A stretch of 53,437 nt of DNA from CAYOHP01 sp964403795 [NCBI: uncultured bacterium] (GCA_964403795.1 CAYOHP010000031.1:1-53437), one strand, 5' to 3'; positions 8,135-18,500 are shown, counted from the first letter of the stretch. A program made the numbers and translations. The notes: generated from the sequence alone by a model not told the origin.

Positions 8135-8862
8135 ACGATCCTGAGCACGTCGTAGAAGTCGTCGAACTCGACGTGGGGAAATCCGGCGGCCAGGAAGTGC
8201 TCGACCCATTCCTCCCGGCGGGGATTGCGCGGGGAGCGTTCGCCCTGGCCGCAGAGGATCCCGACCCTGCCGGCGGACCCCAGCACCCGGCGGCACTCGG
8301 AGAGGCAGGTCACGGTCTGCTCCGGGCTCAAGTAGACCATCATGTAGGAGGAGAGCACGACGTCGAAGGATCCGGTCGCGAAGGGCAGTTCGAGGGCCGA
8401 CCCCTGGATCCAGTGGGCGCGGTCTCCCTTCTTCCTGGCGAGCTTCCGGGCCTGGCGGGTCATGGCGAAATTCAGGTCGAGGCCCACGAAGTGGGGCGTG
8501 ACCGCCCTGGATGGGGCGAGGTTCATGCCGGTCCCGGTGCCCAGGTCGAGGATGCGGTCCCCCGGCTTGACCACTCGGGAGACAAGCCGCTCCCCCCCGG
8601 CCTGGAAGCCCTCGAGCCTGCGGAACAGGAAGTCGTAGACCGGCGAGACGAAGTCGTAGAACTTGTTGACCTTGCCGACTGCTCCTTCCATCTTCGAGGC
8701 GGCCCACAAGTCGTGCTTCAGCGCCAGCTTCCAGCCCAGGCGCTCCAGGTTCCGGATCCACGAGGGCCGGCGGGAGGCCGGTGCCGAAGGGGCCGGGTCG
8801 CCCCGATCCCTCCTGGTCTTCGCGTCCTCGGAGTCCCGGGATCCGCGCTTGCCCGCCGTCAC
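8101..8862 (-). CDS. Class I SAM-dependent methyltransferase (UbiE-like)
   Basis: A 253-residue protein with motif I ILDLGTGTGMNLAPS, an acidic loop (VGLDLNFAM), and a motif II/III region SFDVVLSSYMMVYLSPEQ, all typical of Methyltransf_11/25 enzymes. The segment KVNKFYDFVSPVYDFLFRRLEGF resembles the N-terminus of UbiE/menaquinone methyltransferases, but I cannot name a substrate. The GTG at 8862 follows GGGAGG by 7 bases and overlaps the stop of the upstream lipoprotein gene (GTGA). An internal ATG near residue 56 would give a shorter UbiE-sized product. The first 40 residues are charged and poorly conserved. Confidence 0.85.
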   Translation of the reverse strand: MTAGKRGSRDSEDAKTRRDRGDPAPSAPASRRPSWIRNLERLGWKLALKHDLWAASKMEGAVGKVNKFYDFVSPVYDFLFRRLEGFQAGGERLVSRVVKPGDRILDLGTGTGMNLAPSRAVTPHFVGLDLNFAMTRQARKLARKKGDRAHWIQGSALELPFATGSFDVVLSSYMMVYLSPEQTVTCLSECRRVLGSAGRVGILCGQGERSPRNPRREEWVEHFLAAGFPHVEFDDFYDVLRIVYASKGDPASP

Positions 8863-10610
8863 GGTCCGCCTCCCGGCCCCGGACGAAGCGAGGGCGCCGG
8901 GCTGGTGGTGGCCGCCTCGGCCGGAACTCCCGCCTCGGCCGCGGGGTCGCCCCGGAGCTCGGTCGAGAGCACCAGACGCAGGGTCCCCTCGCGATCGGCT
9001 CCCAGACCCATGGCGATCCCCCGGCACCGGGTCGAGAGGTCGGCGAAGCGTGCCCGGGCCTCGGCCTTGGCCGGGCTCGGTCCCCCGGCATCGATCGCCA
9101 GGTCCATGGCCCTCACCAGGAGCGTCGGATCGACCAGGGTCGCCATGCGCATGCCCTCCCCGAGGCGGGCGACCAGACCCGAGAGCGCCGGATGCTCCTC
9201 CAGACGGGGGCTCCCCGGATCGGAGAGGGCGAAGAGCAGGCTGCGGGCACTCGCCAACACCAGATAGCCCCGATGGAACCCGTAGGCGGGCTCCAGCCAG
9301 CGGGGATCCACCCCGTCGAGCCGGGTGTAGCGATACCGGAGTCCATGGACGGTCCCGTCCACGAAGGCGAGACGCCGTCCCGCCTCGCTCTGGTGGAAGC
9401 GCTCGACCGCACCCGCCGCCTTCTTGGCGCTGCGATGACCCAGGAGCAACCCGACCCGCGGTTCTCGAACATCCCAGGTGACCATGGCGGCCACCTCGGG
9501 TCCGGCCCAGTCGAGGAGGGCCTCGCCGACCAGCCCGCGGAGCCAGGAGGCGAACCCGGCGGCCAGGGCCGTCGGGTCCTCGGCTCCCGGGGTCGCAGGC
9601 GAGGTGAACGCCGAAGCCGGCCGGGTCGCTCCCGGAAGACCCGCCGGGGCGACTCCCTGGATCCGGTCCCGGAGCCTGCCGGCTGCCTCCCAGTCGAGGC
9701 TCGCCCCCAGCCACATCCCGGCGATGCCGGGAGTCTCCGCCGGGGACGAGAGGGCACTCCCGCCTTCCAGGGACTTCCGGAGCAGGTCGGCGAGGTCCCC
9801 GGGGGTCGGGCGGGTCGAGAGTTCCACCCTGAGCGAGCGGTCCCGGGGGAAGGCCTCGGCGATCCATTCCGGCGCCGCGGTGCGAAGCACCCGGGTCAGG
9901 GCCAGTTCCCGCGGAGATCGCTCCGCCATCAAGGCACCCAGTGGCCCGTCGAGGTAGCGATCGAGGGAGATCAGGACGAAGGCGGGGGCAGCCTTGGCGA
10001 CGCGACGCCGGAGCGACTGCCAGCTCGTGTCGCCGGTCGGCGCGCCCAGCCACTGCGGCCGGCTCGAGAGGACCAGGATCGCCCCGTCCCGGCGGGCATG
10101 CAGGGTCCCCTCGGGCGCCTCCAGGGTGCCCCCGGCAGGGCCCAGTCCCTGTTCCGCCAGGACCTCGGAGAGGGCACCCGGGCCCTCGGTCGCCAGCCAG
10201 AAATCGAGTCCTTGCTCGGGGCGTTCCCGGGCCCCCAGGGCCAAGGCTACCGGTCCCTGGAAGAGCCTACGGGTCCCGGCGGCCCGGTGGAGGCGCGCGA
10301 GCCAGGCGCCCAGTCCGGGCCGGGCCGCTCCGGGAGCCTGGTCGGTCGGGGGCGCCAGACCGGTTTCGACCGGCGGGAGCAGGGAGTCGAGGACCTCGAA
10401 TGCCTCCTCCGGCAGGAGTGCTGCATAGAGGAAGGCATCCTCCGGGGCCCTCTCCACCAGGTTCCGGTCCGCCTCCGGTCCGGTGGGCACCGGGGGAACG
10501 GGACGGGACGCCCGGGTCGGCGGGGGCAGCTCGGGGGTCGGCTCCGGGAGCACGCCGCACCCGGCGGCCAGGACCAGGGCCAGGGCTGGGAATCCCGCTC
10601 GACCTCGCAT
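8859..10610 (-). CDS. Lipoprotein of unknown function
   Basis: A 583-residue protein with a lipoprotein signal: a short positive N-terminus, a hydrophobic core, and lipobox LAAGC with Cys18 as the lipidation site. A Pro/Thr-rich spacer (to about 45) follows. The rest alternates strands and helices in a pattern loosely like DUF3352 proteins (FVLISLDRYLDGPLGAL, GLLLGHRSAKKAAGAVERF, LVLASARSLLFALSDP). The resemblance is weak and I do not name a function. A TACGCT hexamer 6 bases before the ATG suggests a leaderless mRNA. Its stop overlaps the methyltransferase start, so the two are coupled. Confidence 0.85.
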   Translation of the reverse strand: MRGRAGFPALALVLAAGCGVLPEPTPELPPPTRASRPVPPVPTGPEADRNLVERAPEDAFLYAALLPEEAFEVLDSLLPPVETGLAPPTDQAPGAARPGLGAWLARLHRAAGTRRLFQGPVALALGARERPEQGLDFWLATEGPGALSEVLAEQGLGPAGGTLEAPEGTLHARRDGAILVLSSRPQWLGAPTGDTSWQSLRRRVAKAAPAFVLISLDRYLDGPLGALMAERSPRELALTRVLRTAAPEWIAEAFPRDRSLRVELSTRPTPGDLADLLRKSLEGGSALSSPAETPGIAGMWLGASLDWEAAGRLRDRIQGVAPAGLPGATRPASAFTSPATPGAEDPTALAAGFASWLRGLVGEALLDWAGPEVAAMVTWDVREPRVGLLLGHRSAKKAAGAVERFHQSEAGRRLAFVDGTVHGLRYRYTRLDGVDPRWLEPAYGFHRGYLVLASARSLLFALSDPGSPRLEEHPALSGLVARLGEGMRMATLVDPTLLVRAMDLAIDAGGPSPAKAEARARFADLSTRCRGIAMGLGADREGTLRLVLSTELRGDPAAEAGVPAEAATTSPAPSLRPGPGGGP

Positions 10611-10616
10611 GGGTAG

Positions 10617-10622
10617 AGCGTA
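10617..10622 (-). promoter_or_regulatory. Putative -10 (TACGCT), leaderless spacing
   Basis: On the minus strand TACGCT lies 6 bases before the ATG at 10610. I see no convincing -35. It matches the same element before other genes in this window. Confidence 0.45.
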
Positions 10623-10667
10623 TCACCTGCCGGGAGGGAGAAGGGGAGCTCCGGGGGCGACCCGGTC

Positions 10668-11738
10668 TCAGAGGAACAGGACCAGCAGGAAGCCGAGCAC
10701 GCCGGTCATCGCCGCCAGGGAGGCCGCCACTTCGAGGTGGCGGCCCGGATCGGCGCTGTCCAGGGTGGCCGCAGGCCGGGGAGGACCGGAGGCGGGAAGG
10801 CTCGCGACCCAATGCTCCCGGGCCTGGGCCCGGGCCTCGGGACCAGCCAGGTCGGGAGCAGCCGGGACCGGGGGCTGGGCCTGGACCTCGACGCTTCGCC
10901 CGGGGCGGGCCCTGCCTCCCTCGAGCACCCGGAGCGGGACCCGGGGTGCGGGCGCCGGATCGCCCTCCGGCGCCGAGGAAAGATCCGGTGCGGGCCCGGG
11001 AACCGGCGCCAGTCGGCGAGGTCCCGGGGTCGGCGAGACCGCGGACGCCGGCGTCGGGGCGGGAGTCGGGGTCGGGGTCGGGGTCGGGGTCGGACCGGTC
11101 GCAGCAGCCGATCGGGGGCGAAGGACGCGGGCCAGATGTTCCGCCAAGGGGCTTTCCAGGGGCGCCAGGCGGGCGGCCGCGGCCAGCAACCGGGTAGCGG
11201 TCCTACGATCCCCTCGCTGGTAGGCCGAGCGACCTTCGAGGTAGAGCTGGCGAGCCCGCTCGGGGTCGTGGACGACGGACGTCGGGACGGGGATCGCAGC
11301 GGGTGCCGGGGACGTCGTCCGGGCCTCGGACCGGGAGGGCCCTACGGCCGGGTACTGGGTCTCGAACGGGAGGTCGGTCGCCACGGCCGCGGTACGAACC
11401 CGGTCCCGGAGCGCTCCTGCGGCCTGGCGGGCCGCCTGGGCGGCCCGTCCGGCGAGGTCGCGGGCTCCCTGCGGCAGCAATCGGGCCAGGTCTCCGGCCA
11501 GCTCCCTGGCCCGCTCTCCCGGGAAGGACGAGACCGGAGCCGGAACCGGAGCCGACACGGGAGGCTCGGGGCGCGGCGGAGCCACCGGGTCGAGCTTCAG
11601 CGCCAGGTTCCCGAAGACCTGGGCGGCACCGCCGTCGCCGGTGGCGGCCAGGACCCGCTCGCCCAGCCGGGCCCCGCATTGGTCGCAGAACCTGAGACCG
11701 GGTGCGTTGCGTCCCCGGCATCGCCGACAGACCCTCAT
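10668..11738 (-). CDS. Zinc-ribbon protein with TPR-like helices and C-terminal membrane anchor
   Basis: A 356-residue protein. The N-terminal zinc ribbon has two CxxC pairs (Cys4/Cys7 and Cys18/Cys21; CRRC and CDQC). Long Pro/Ala-rich linkers flank a helical pair near 160-200 (DPERARQLYLEGRSAYQRGDRRTATRLLAAAARLAP) that looks like one TPR unit. A pure Thr-Pro tract (PTPTPTPTPTPAPTP) is encoded by GGGTCG hexamers, and a hydrophobic tail (about 334-356) can anchor it in the membrane. The ATG overlaps the stop of the cNMP-domain kinase gene (ATGA), so it is cotranslated with that sensor. No function is known to me. Confidence 0.8.
   Translation of the reverse strand: MRVCRRCRGRNAPGLRFCDQCGARLGERVLAATGDGGAAQVFGNLALKLDPVAPPRPEPPVSAPVPAPVSSFPGERARELAGDLARLLPQGARDLAGRAAQAARQAAGALRDRVRTAAVATDLPFETQYPAVGPSRSEARTTSPAPAAIPVPTSVVHDPERARQLYLEGRSAYQRGDRRTATRLLAAAARLAPLESPLAEHLARVLRPRSAAATGPTPTPTPTPTPAPTPASAVSPTPGPRRLAPVPGPAPDLSSAPEGDPAPAPRVPLRVLEGGRARPGRSVEVQAQPPVPAAPDLAGPEARAQAREHWVASLPASGPPRPAATLDSADPGRHLEVAASLAAMTGVLGFLLVLFL
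11061..11097. repeat. GGGTCG hexamer repeat encoding (Thr-Pro)n
   Basis: A run of near-perfect GGGTCG/GGAGTC units inside the zinc-ribbon gene, read on the minus strand as Thr-Pro repeats. Unit loss or gain keeps the frame and changes only linker length. Confidence 0.6.
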
Positions 11739-12907
11739 CCGGTGCCTCCCCGGTTGGTCGGGAAGAGGAACCGGAGCGTGGTCCCCTTCCCGGGCTTGGA
11801 TTCGATCTCCATGGTCCCGCCCGCGAGCTGGGCCCGCTCCTGCATGCTGGTCAGCCCCAGGCTCTCCCGCTGGTGGTAGCTGGCGAGCAGGGCGGCCACG
11901 TCGAACCCGACGCCGTCGTCCTTGATCAGCAAGCGGCACTGGTCCCGCTCCGAGGGCTCCAGCACGATCTCGACCTTCTTGGCCTTGGAATGCTTGCGGG
12001 CGTTGTTCAAGGCCTCCTGGACCAGGCAGTAGGCGGTGTTCGAGAGCGAGTCCGGGAGCTTGCCGGTGAGCTCGTCGGCGATCCGGATCGCCACCTCGAA
12101 GCTCCACTCGGAGGCCTGGCGGTCCACGAACTTGCGGATCGCCACCTCCAGTCCGGAGCGCCGGAAGTCCTTCACATGCAGGTTGTGGATGATGGCCCGG
12201 AGCCGGTCGAGGCCCTCCTCGATGCGCCGTTTCAACTCGACGGCCTCGCTCTTCGCCTGTCCTGGGTCCCGCTCCATCAGCTTCTCGAGGATGGCCACCC
12301 GCATCACGTAGTCGGCATAGGCCTGGGCAGGACCGTCGTGGATGTCGCGGGCGATCCGCCGCCGCTCCTGGTCCTGGGCCTCGATGATCCGCCGGTTCAC
12401 GTCCTGGAGGGCTTCCATCTCGGTGGACATCTTGGTCATCACCCGGAGCCGGTGGGAGAGCACCTTCAGGAGGTAGCGCGCCACCTCCGGGGCCTCCGCG
12501 AAGATCCTCCCCAGGGTGGCGGCCGGGATGCTCCGGATCCTGGCTCCCTTGGCCCCTGCCCTGGCGGTGGCGGACCGGACGGGGTCGTCGAGCACCGCCA
12601 TCTCGCCGAAGAGGTCCCCCTCGGCCAGATGGGCGATCCGGCGGACGCTGCCGTGGGGGCCGCGCTTCTCGATGTAGATCGATCCCTCGACGATCAGGAA
12701 GGCCTGGTCGCCCCGGTCACCCTCGGAGAAGACGACCTCGAGGGCCTCGAGCTTGCGGGTCGGCAAGTCGCGGGCCACCGGGAGGTCCGAGAGGATCTCC
12801 TCGAACGTCCGCCCGCCGAGCCGCAAGCGGAGGCTGCTGGACGACCCGACCTGGCTGTCAGCGAGGGACATGGAGCGCGCACCGACCCCTCTGGTCCTAC
12901 AAGACAT
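11735..12907 (-). CDS. Soluble sensor histidine kinase with N-terminal cyclic-nucleotide-binding domain
   Basis: A 390-residue protein. A cNMP-binding (Crp-like) domain spans about 46-160, with the phosphate-binding cassette FGEMAVLDDPVRSATARA near 100-117. It is followed by a NarL/DegS-type HisKA_3 domain with phosphoacceptor His190 (RRIARDIHDGPAQ) and an HATPase with N-box QEALNNARKHSKAK, DDGVGFD, and GLTSMQERAQLAGG. There is no membrane span, so it senses a cytoplasmic ligand. It has no adjacent NarL-type response regulator. The start is uncertain: the ATG at 12907 is the longest, and an ATG at 12871 (residue 13) is also plausible. Its stop overlaps the zinc-ribbon gene. Confidence 0.9.
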   Translation of the reverse strand: MSCRTRGVGARSMSLADSQVGSSSSLRLRLGGRTFEEILSDLPVARDLPTRKLEALEVVFSEGDRGDQAFLIVEGSIYIEKRGPHGSVRRIAHLAEGDLFGEMAVLDDPVRSATARAGAKGARIRSIPAATLGRIFAEAPEVARYLLKVLSHRLRVMTKMSTEMEALQDVNRRIIEAQDQERRRIARDIHDGPAQAYADYVMRVAILEKLMERDPGQAKSEAVELKRRIEEGLDRLRAIIHNLHVKDFRRSGLEVAIRKFVDRQASEWSFEVAIRIADELTGKLPDSLSNTAYCLVQEALNNARKHSKAKKVEIVLEPSERDQCRLLIKDDGVGFDVAALLASYHQRESLGLTSMQERAQLAGGTMEIESKPGKGTTLRFLFPTNRGGTG

Positions 12908-12982
12908 CGGCGGATCGGGGCGGATTTCGAAGCTCCGGCCCCGGGGAACCGATTCGATCGTGCTCCCCGCCTTCCCCCCGGA

Positions 12983-14203
12983 TCAATGGAGACGGATCCG
13001 GACCCGGCTGGCGGTGCGGTGACGGGTCTCGAGCACCTCGAGGGTGGCCTTGTGGGTGCGCAGCTTGGACCCGGTGCGGGGCACCGTCTCGAGGTGGGTC
13101 ATCAGGTAGCCCGAGAGCGTCTCGTAGCCCTGCTTGGGGAGCTCGAGGCCGAGCTCCTCGTTCAGGGTGTCGATGTCGATCGACCCCCGGGCGATGAACA
13201 GGCGGGGACCCACCGGGAAGATCTCCGGACCGCCCCCCACCGGACCCTCGAGGTCACCGACGACCTCCTCGAACATGTCCTTCATGAGGACGATCCCGTC
13301 GCATCCGCCGTACTCGTCCAGGATCACCGCCATGGTCTCGCGGGAGCGCTGCATGGCGAGGATCGCCTTCTCGGCCGAGAGGGTGTTCGGCAGGTAGATG
13401 GGCTCGCGCATGGCGCTCGCCACGGTGGCCTCGGGATCGAGCTCGGTGCGGAACACCAGCTCGCCGAGGTCGAGGATCCCGACCACGTCGTCGATCCGGT
13501 TGCGGTAGACCGGGAAACGGGCGTAGCCGTAGCGGCGACCGCGCTCCAGGGCCTCGTCGATGCGGGCCTCGGTGGCCAGGGCCTGGACCCGGGTGAGCGG
13601 GATCATGACCTCGCGGACCGAGGAGCGGGCGAAGGTCCATGCGCCCCGGATCATCTTCTTGTGGCCCGGCTCCGCGGCGCCCACGCCCTCGAGGAAGGTC
13701 TTCAGCTCCTCCCGGGTCACGAACTGCTCGCGCTCGTTGTCGGGGACGCCCGCCACCCTCATCATCAGATCGGTGAGGAATCCCGTCACCGCCACCAGGG
13801 GCGAGAGCAGGAGCCGGAGGAAGTCGAGCGGGCGGGCCCCCGCGAGTGCCCAGGATTCGCTCATGCGGCGGCCCGCGGCCTTGGGCAGGATCTCGCCGAG
13901 GATCATCACCACCGGGGTGACGGCCAGGGTGGTCCAGGTCTCCACCGCGTCGATGCCGCGCTCGAGCATGAGCGAGGTCACCACCGCCGCCGAGGTGACG
14001 TTGAAGATGTTGTTGGAGATCAGGATCGCGGTGAAGAGCGGCTCCGGGCTCTTCAGGAAGCCCCAGACGATGGCGGCCCGGGGATCGCCGGCCTCCATGC
14101 GATGGCGGATCTTCACCCGGGAGACCGAGAGGATCGCCGACTCGGTCCCGGAGCACCAGGCCGAGGCCACCAGGGCACCACCCAGGATCACCAGCTCGAT
14201 CAA
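12983..14203 (-). CDS. CNNM/HlyC/CorC family membrane protein (second of a pair)
   Basis: A 406-residue protein with an N-terminal CNNM (DUF21) membrane domain: SAWCSGTESAILSVSRVK near residues 14-31, then spans and GEILPKAAGRRMSE. A CBS pair follows (VREVMIPLTRVQAL to GYARFPVYRNRIDDVVGILDL, then AILDEYGG-type MAVILDEYGGCDGIVLMKD), and a C-terminal CorC_HlyC domain. The family is linked to Mg2+/Co2+ transport. Translation most likely starts at TTG 14203, which overlaps the stop of the preceding paralogue (TTGA); no ATG/GTG is available without losing the first span. The pair may act as a heteromer. Confidence 0.88.
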   Translation of the reverse strand: MIELVILGGALVASAWCSGTESAILSVSRVKIRHRMEAGDPRAAIVWGFLKSPEPLFTAILISNNIFNVTSAAVVTSLMLERGIDAVETWTTLAVTPVVMILGEILPKAAGRRMSESWALAGARPLDFLRLLLSPLVAVTGFLTDLMMRVAGVPDNEREQFVTREELKTFLEGVGAAEPGHKKMIRGAWTFARSSVREVMIPLTRVQALATEARIDEALERGRRYGYARFPVYRNRIDDVVGILDLGELVFRTELDPEATVASAMREPIYLPNTLSAEKAILAMQRSRETMAVILDEYGGCDGIVLMKDMFEEVVGDLEGPVGGGPEIFPVGPRLFIARGSIDIDTLNEELGLELPKQGYETLSGYLMTHLETVPRTGSKLRTHKATLEVLETRHRTASRVRIRLH

Positions 14204-15471
14204 GGGGCCGCCTGCCCCTCGCCGGCGGGGACTGCGGTCACCCGGATCGCGTCCACCGAGACGACCCGGCGCCGCAGCACATGGGCGACCCGGAACGACC
14301 AGCCGCCGTGCTCCACCGCGTCGCCACGCCGCGGCACCCGACCGAGGCGGGCCATCACGAACCCGGCCAGGGTGCTGACCTCCTCGCCTTCGTCCTCGTC
14401 GAAGAGGATCCCGAGGGCCGACTCGACCCCGGGAAGCGGGGTCTTTCCCAGGATCCGGTATCCGTCGTCGCGGGGCCGGACCTCGATCTCCTCGGGTTCG
14501 CCCCGGTCGAAGACCTCGCCGAAGACCTCCTCCAGGATGTCCTCCAGGGTCACCAGGCCGGAGAAACCTCCGTGCTCGTCGAGGACCACGGCGGTGGAGA
14601 TCCCGGTGGTGCGGAAGTCCTCGAGCAGGTCTGCGAGCTTCTTGGTCTCGGGGACCATGTAGGGCTGGATCACGAAGTCGGAGGGTTCGGCCGAGGGCCC
14701 CGCCAGCAGGAACGAGCGGGCCCGGAACAGCCCCACCAGGTCGTCGAGGTCCTTGCCGTAGAGCGGGACCATGCGTCGCCCCAACCGCTTCACCTCGGCG
14801 GTCATGTCGGGAGGCGGGGGATCGAATCGGAGACCCTCGACCTCGACCCGGGGGGTCATCACGTCGCAGACCTCGGTTTCCCGCAGGGCCAGGATCCCCT
14901 CGACCAGCTCCGCTTCCTCGCCCCGGATGGCGCCGCCCTCCTCGCCGATCCGGAGCAGCGTGGAGAGTTCCCGGGTGGTCAGGGTGGCGTCGCCTGCCGG
15001 CATGGACCGGAGGCACGCATCGGTGAAGGCCTGGATCCTCGAGACCACCGGCAGGAGCACCATCTGGAGGCTCGTCATGGCGGGTGCCACCCGCAGCGAG
15101 AAGACCTCGCTGTAGCGCACCGCGAGGATCTTGGGCATGACCTCCCCGCAGAGCACCAGGACCACCGTGACCGCGGCGATCGCCACCCCGATGGCTTGAT
15201 CCCCCGGGACGAACCCGGTCGCCACCCGGGTCCCGAGGGAGGACAGCGCGGTGTTCACCAGGGTGTTCCCGAGCAGGATCGTCACCAGCAGGGTCCGGGG
15301 CTCGGCGAGCAGCGTGAGGACCCGCCGGGAGGCCGGGTCGGCCCGACGCTCCATCGCCTTGCGCTTGACGCGCGAGAGCCCGAAGAGGGCGGTCTCCGAG
15401 CCGGAGAAGAACGCCGAGGCGAGCAGGAGCCCCAGGAACGCGGCGAGCTGGAGGGAGAGGAGGAGGGTCAC
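14200..15471 (-). CDS. CNNM/HlyC/CorC family membrane protein (first of a pair)
   Basis: A 423-residue protein with the same architecture as the next gene. It has a CNNM domain (ASAFFSGSETALFGLSRVKRKAME near 18-41, GEVMPKILAVRYSEVF), a CBS pair (VCDVMTPRVEVEGL; STAVVLDEHGGFSGLVTLEDI), and a CorC_HlyC C-terminal domain (ILEEVFGEVFDRGEPE, GYRILGKTPLPGV). Two adjacent CNNM-CBS genes are common and suggest a paired complex; metal-ion transport or homeostasis is the family role. The GTG start at 15471 has no strong ribosome-binding site. A TACACT -10 sits inside the last codons of the upstream giant gene. Confidence 0.9.
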   Translation of the reverse strand: MTLLLSLQLAAFLGLLLASAFFSGSETALFGLSRVKRKAMERRADPASRRVLTLLAEPRTLLVTILLGNTLVNTALSSLGTRVATGFVPGDQAIGVAIAAVTVVLVLCGEVMPKILAVRYSEVFSLRVAPAMTSLQMVLLPVVSRIQAFTDACLRSMPAGDATLTTRELSTLLRIGEEGGAIRGEEAELVEGILALRETEVCDVMTPRVEVEGLRFDPPPPDMTAEVKRLGRRMVPLYGKDLDDLVGLFRARSFLLAGPSAEPSDFVIQPYMVPETKKLADLLEDFRTTGISTAVVLDEHGGFSGLVTLEDILEEVFGEVFDRGEPEEIEVRPRDDGYRILGKTPLPGVESALGILFDEDEGEEVSTLAGFVMARLGRVPRRGDAVEHGGWSFRVAHVLRRRVVSVDAIRVTAVPAGEGQAAP

Positions 15472-15510
15472 GGCACCGGAGATCCCGGGAGCCAGGGAGT
15501 CCCCGGGAGG

Positions 15511-18500
15511 CTAGTGTAGAGGAACCCCGGTCCCGGACGAGCGGCTCCCCGCGGGTGCGTCGTCCCTACGCTGACGCCGGGCGGCACCTTCGATCTGCTC
15601 CTTCCACAGAAACAGGAGCATGGGGTCCTCGAAGCGCCGGAGTACCTGGCGGGCTTCCTCGAGGAGCCCCTGGCTGATGGACCGGTCGACCCGCTCGTAG
15701 AGCTCGCTCACCGCCAGGAACCGGCGCAGGGCATCGGCGAGCAGGGTGTCGTCGACCGCGATCCCGGCCTGGGCACCGGCCCTCACGTCCCTGGCCAATC
15801 CCTCGAGCTCCACCACCTGCCGCCCGAACTTCGGCGCCGCCTGGCGGGCCCTGGCGAAGACGTCCTCCCCCTCCGGGGTCGCCACGGTCTCGGTGGCCCT
15901 GCCGGGGACGGCCTCGAGACGCACCCCGGGCAGCTCGCCCAGCTCCTCGATCTCGAGACGGCGGGCCAGACCCTGCTTGGGGACGGCGACGCCAGGGCTC
16001 TCGCCCCGGAGTACCGCCTGGGCCTTGGCCTCGCGCTCGGTCTCGTCCGACAGCACAGCGTTGCGGGGGTCGACCTCTGACAGGCGCTTCCTGTCAAGCT
16101 CCTGGGGGATCGGGAGACCGGCATCCCGGAACTCGAGGAAGAGCTCCTCGAGGCGATTCCCATGGTCCCAGGCCTTCTCGAAGGCCCGGTCGAAACAGCG
16201 CCGGGCCTGCTCGGGGCGGGCCAGCCGCTCGTTGGCGATGCCCTGGTGGGCGAGCACCACCGGCGAGTTGGGTCGGGTGGCGAGGAAGTCGTTGGCGAGT
16301 TCCAGGACCCGGGCTTCGGACCCGGATCCGTGCAGGGCCCGGAGCAGCGCCACCAGGGTCCGCGGCGAGGAGTCGAGGACGTAGGCTTCCTCCAGGTATC
16401 CCACCGCATCCCGGAAGATCCCGCTCTCGAGGGCATGGTTGCCGAGCTTGAGCAGGACCTCGCAGGCGTCCTGGCGACGGTTGGTCTCGAGGTAGAGCTC
16501 GGAGAGCGCCTCGCCGACCCCGGGGTCGTCGGGGAGCTTGGCGAAGAGATCCTCGAGCAGGAAGGCGAGGCCGATCAGGTCCCCCTCGGCCCGCGACAGC
16601 TCGGCCGCCCGCCGCAGGGCGGCCAGGCCCTCGTAGCGGCGGTTGCGGATCAGGTGCACCGTGCCCTCGGCGAACCGCGCCACCCGGTCGCCCGGGAACG
16701 CCCTGCCGATCTCGATCACCATCTTCAGGTGTTCGAAGGCTTCCTGGTCCTGCCGCTCGGCGATCCGATGGAGGCTCTTGGCCACGGCCCTCAGGTCCAC
16801 GCTCTCCGCCTCGTAGAGATCCCGGAGGGCGTCGGGCAGGTCGAAGGACTCCGAGACCTTTCGCCGCGGCGGGGCCGAGGCCGAGGCCGAGACCGGGGAC
16901 ACCTCCCCGCCTGCCGGCCGGGCGCCGGGGCGAGCCGGTGTCGGGATCGGCGCGGCGATGGGTTCGGGGGTCGCGAACAGCGCATCGAGATCGAGGGGCG
17001 CCGCGACCTGGTCGCGTGCGGGAGGCTTCCTGGCCAGCGAGGCGGCATCCCGGGCCGCCGGGCCCGAGGCCGCCGGCTTCCCCGGGGCCCCGCGCTTGCC
17101 GGCGACGGTCCCCCTGGCGGCTCCCTCGAAGCCCGGGACGGTCGCCTCGCCGACGCTGGCCAGGAGCTCGGCCAGCGGGTCCGGTGCCCCCGCCAGCGGT
17201 CCCTCTTCGATCGTCTCGAGGGCCGAGTCGAGGGCCGCACCGGCGCCCTTCGCCGGGCGCGGTCCTCGGGGAGGCTCGGCGGGGAGGGGCGCACCGAAGT
17301 CCAGGAGGTCGGCGATCCCCGACTCGATCGGGTCGAGCACCGGAGGTGCCTCGAACAGATCGGGGCCCACCGGTTCGCCGAGGCGGCTCTCGAAGACCGG
17401 AGCCTTCTCCGGAGGCGCCTCGGCCATGGACGCCACCAGGTCGTCGACTTCCTTATGGGTGAGTTCCCGCTGCGGCACCCGGGCAGCGCCCGCCGAGGTC
17501 ACGGGACCCGCGGGCTTCCCGAACTCGGAGTCGAAGTCGAGGCCCAGGATGTCGCCGATCCCCGCCTCGAACGAGTTCGACATCCCCAGGTCCGACCCCG
17601 CCTCGGGCTCGAGCTCGGGTGGCTCCAGGACCACCCGGGCGGCCCCGGGACGGGTCCGGACATCGGCCCGCGGAGGCTCGTCCGGGACCGGATCGGGGAT
17701 CCGCGCCTCGCCGGGACGGGTGTGCAGATCGGGCTCCTGGCTGGGCGTCGGGGCAGGAGCCGGGATCCTGGCCAGGCCAGGACGGGTGTCGAGGATCCTG
17801 GGAGGAGCCGGGGGGAGGGCCTCCGGTTCGGCATCAGGGTCGTCCGCGGGGGACAGCAGGAGGTCGTCGAGATCGGTCCCGAGGCCCGGCGAGCCTGGCC
17901 CGGGGGAGGCCGGCCCGGGACCCTTGGAGCCGGACGCGGTTCCGGGCCTCTCGGCCTCCGGCTCGAGACCGAGGGGGATCAGGGAGTCGAGGGCATCCAG
18001 ACCGTCGAGGAGCGAGCCGGTGCGGGAGGCACCGGAGGACGGGGAGCTGCCGGCCCCTGACAGGGAAGGCCTCCCGGGAGTCTCCATGCCGGGGATCGCC
18101 TGGCCCTTGCCACCCTTGGGGGACGGGGCCGACGGCGTGGCTGCGGCTCCCGACTTGGACGGCTTTCCGGTGGGCGCCGATCCGGTGCCTCCGAGCAGGG
18201 AAGCCAGCGACGCTTCCAGGCTCTCGGAGCTGGCTTCGGACTGGCCTACCGGGGTGGGCTCGTCCACCCCCATCACCAGACGGGTCACCGACCCTGGGTC
18301 CCGGCGCCCCCCCTTGGTCGACGGCTTCGAGGCGAGCTGGGCCAGGCCATCGGCCAGGCTCCCCGGATCGAATCGATCCGCCTTGGCAGCAGGGACCGCG
18401 GTCCGGATCTCGAACTCCTCGCCGGGAACGAGATCGGCGAAGAGCTCGTCGAGGGATCCGGCCCCGGCCGCGAGGCCCTTCCCCGTGCCCGATTCCATGA

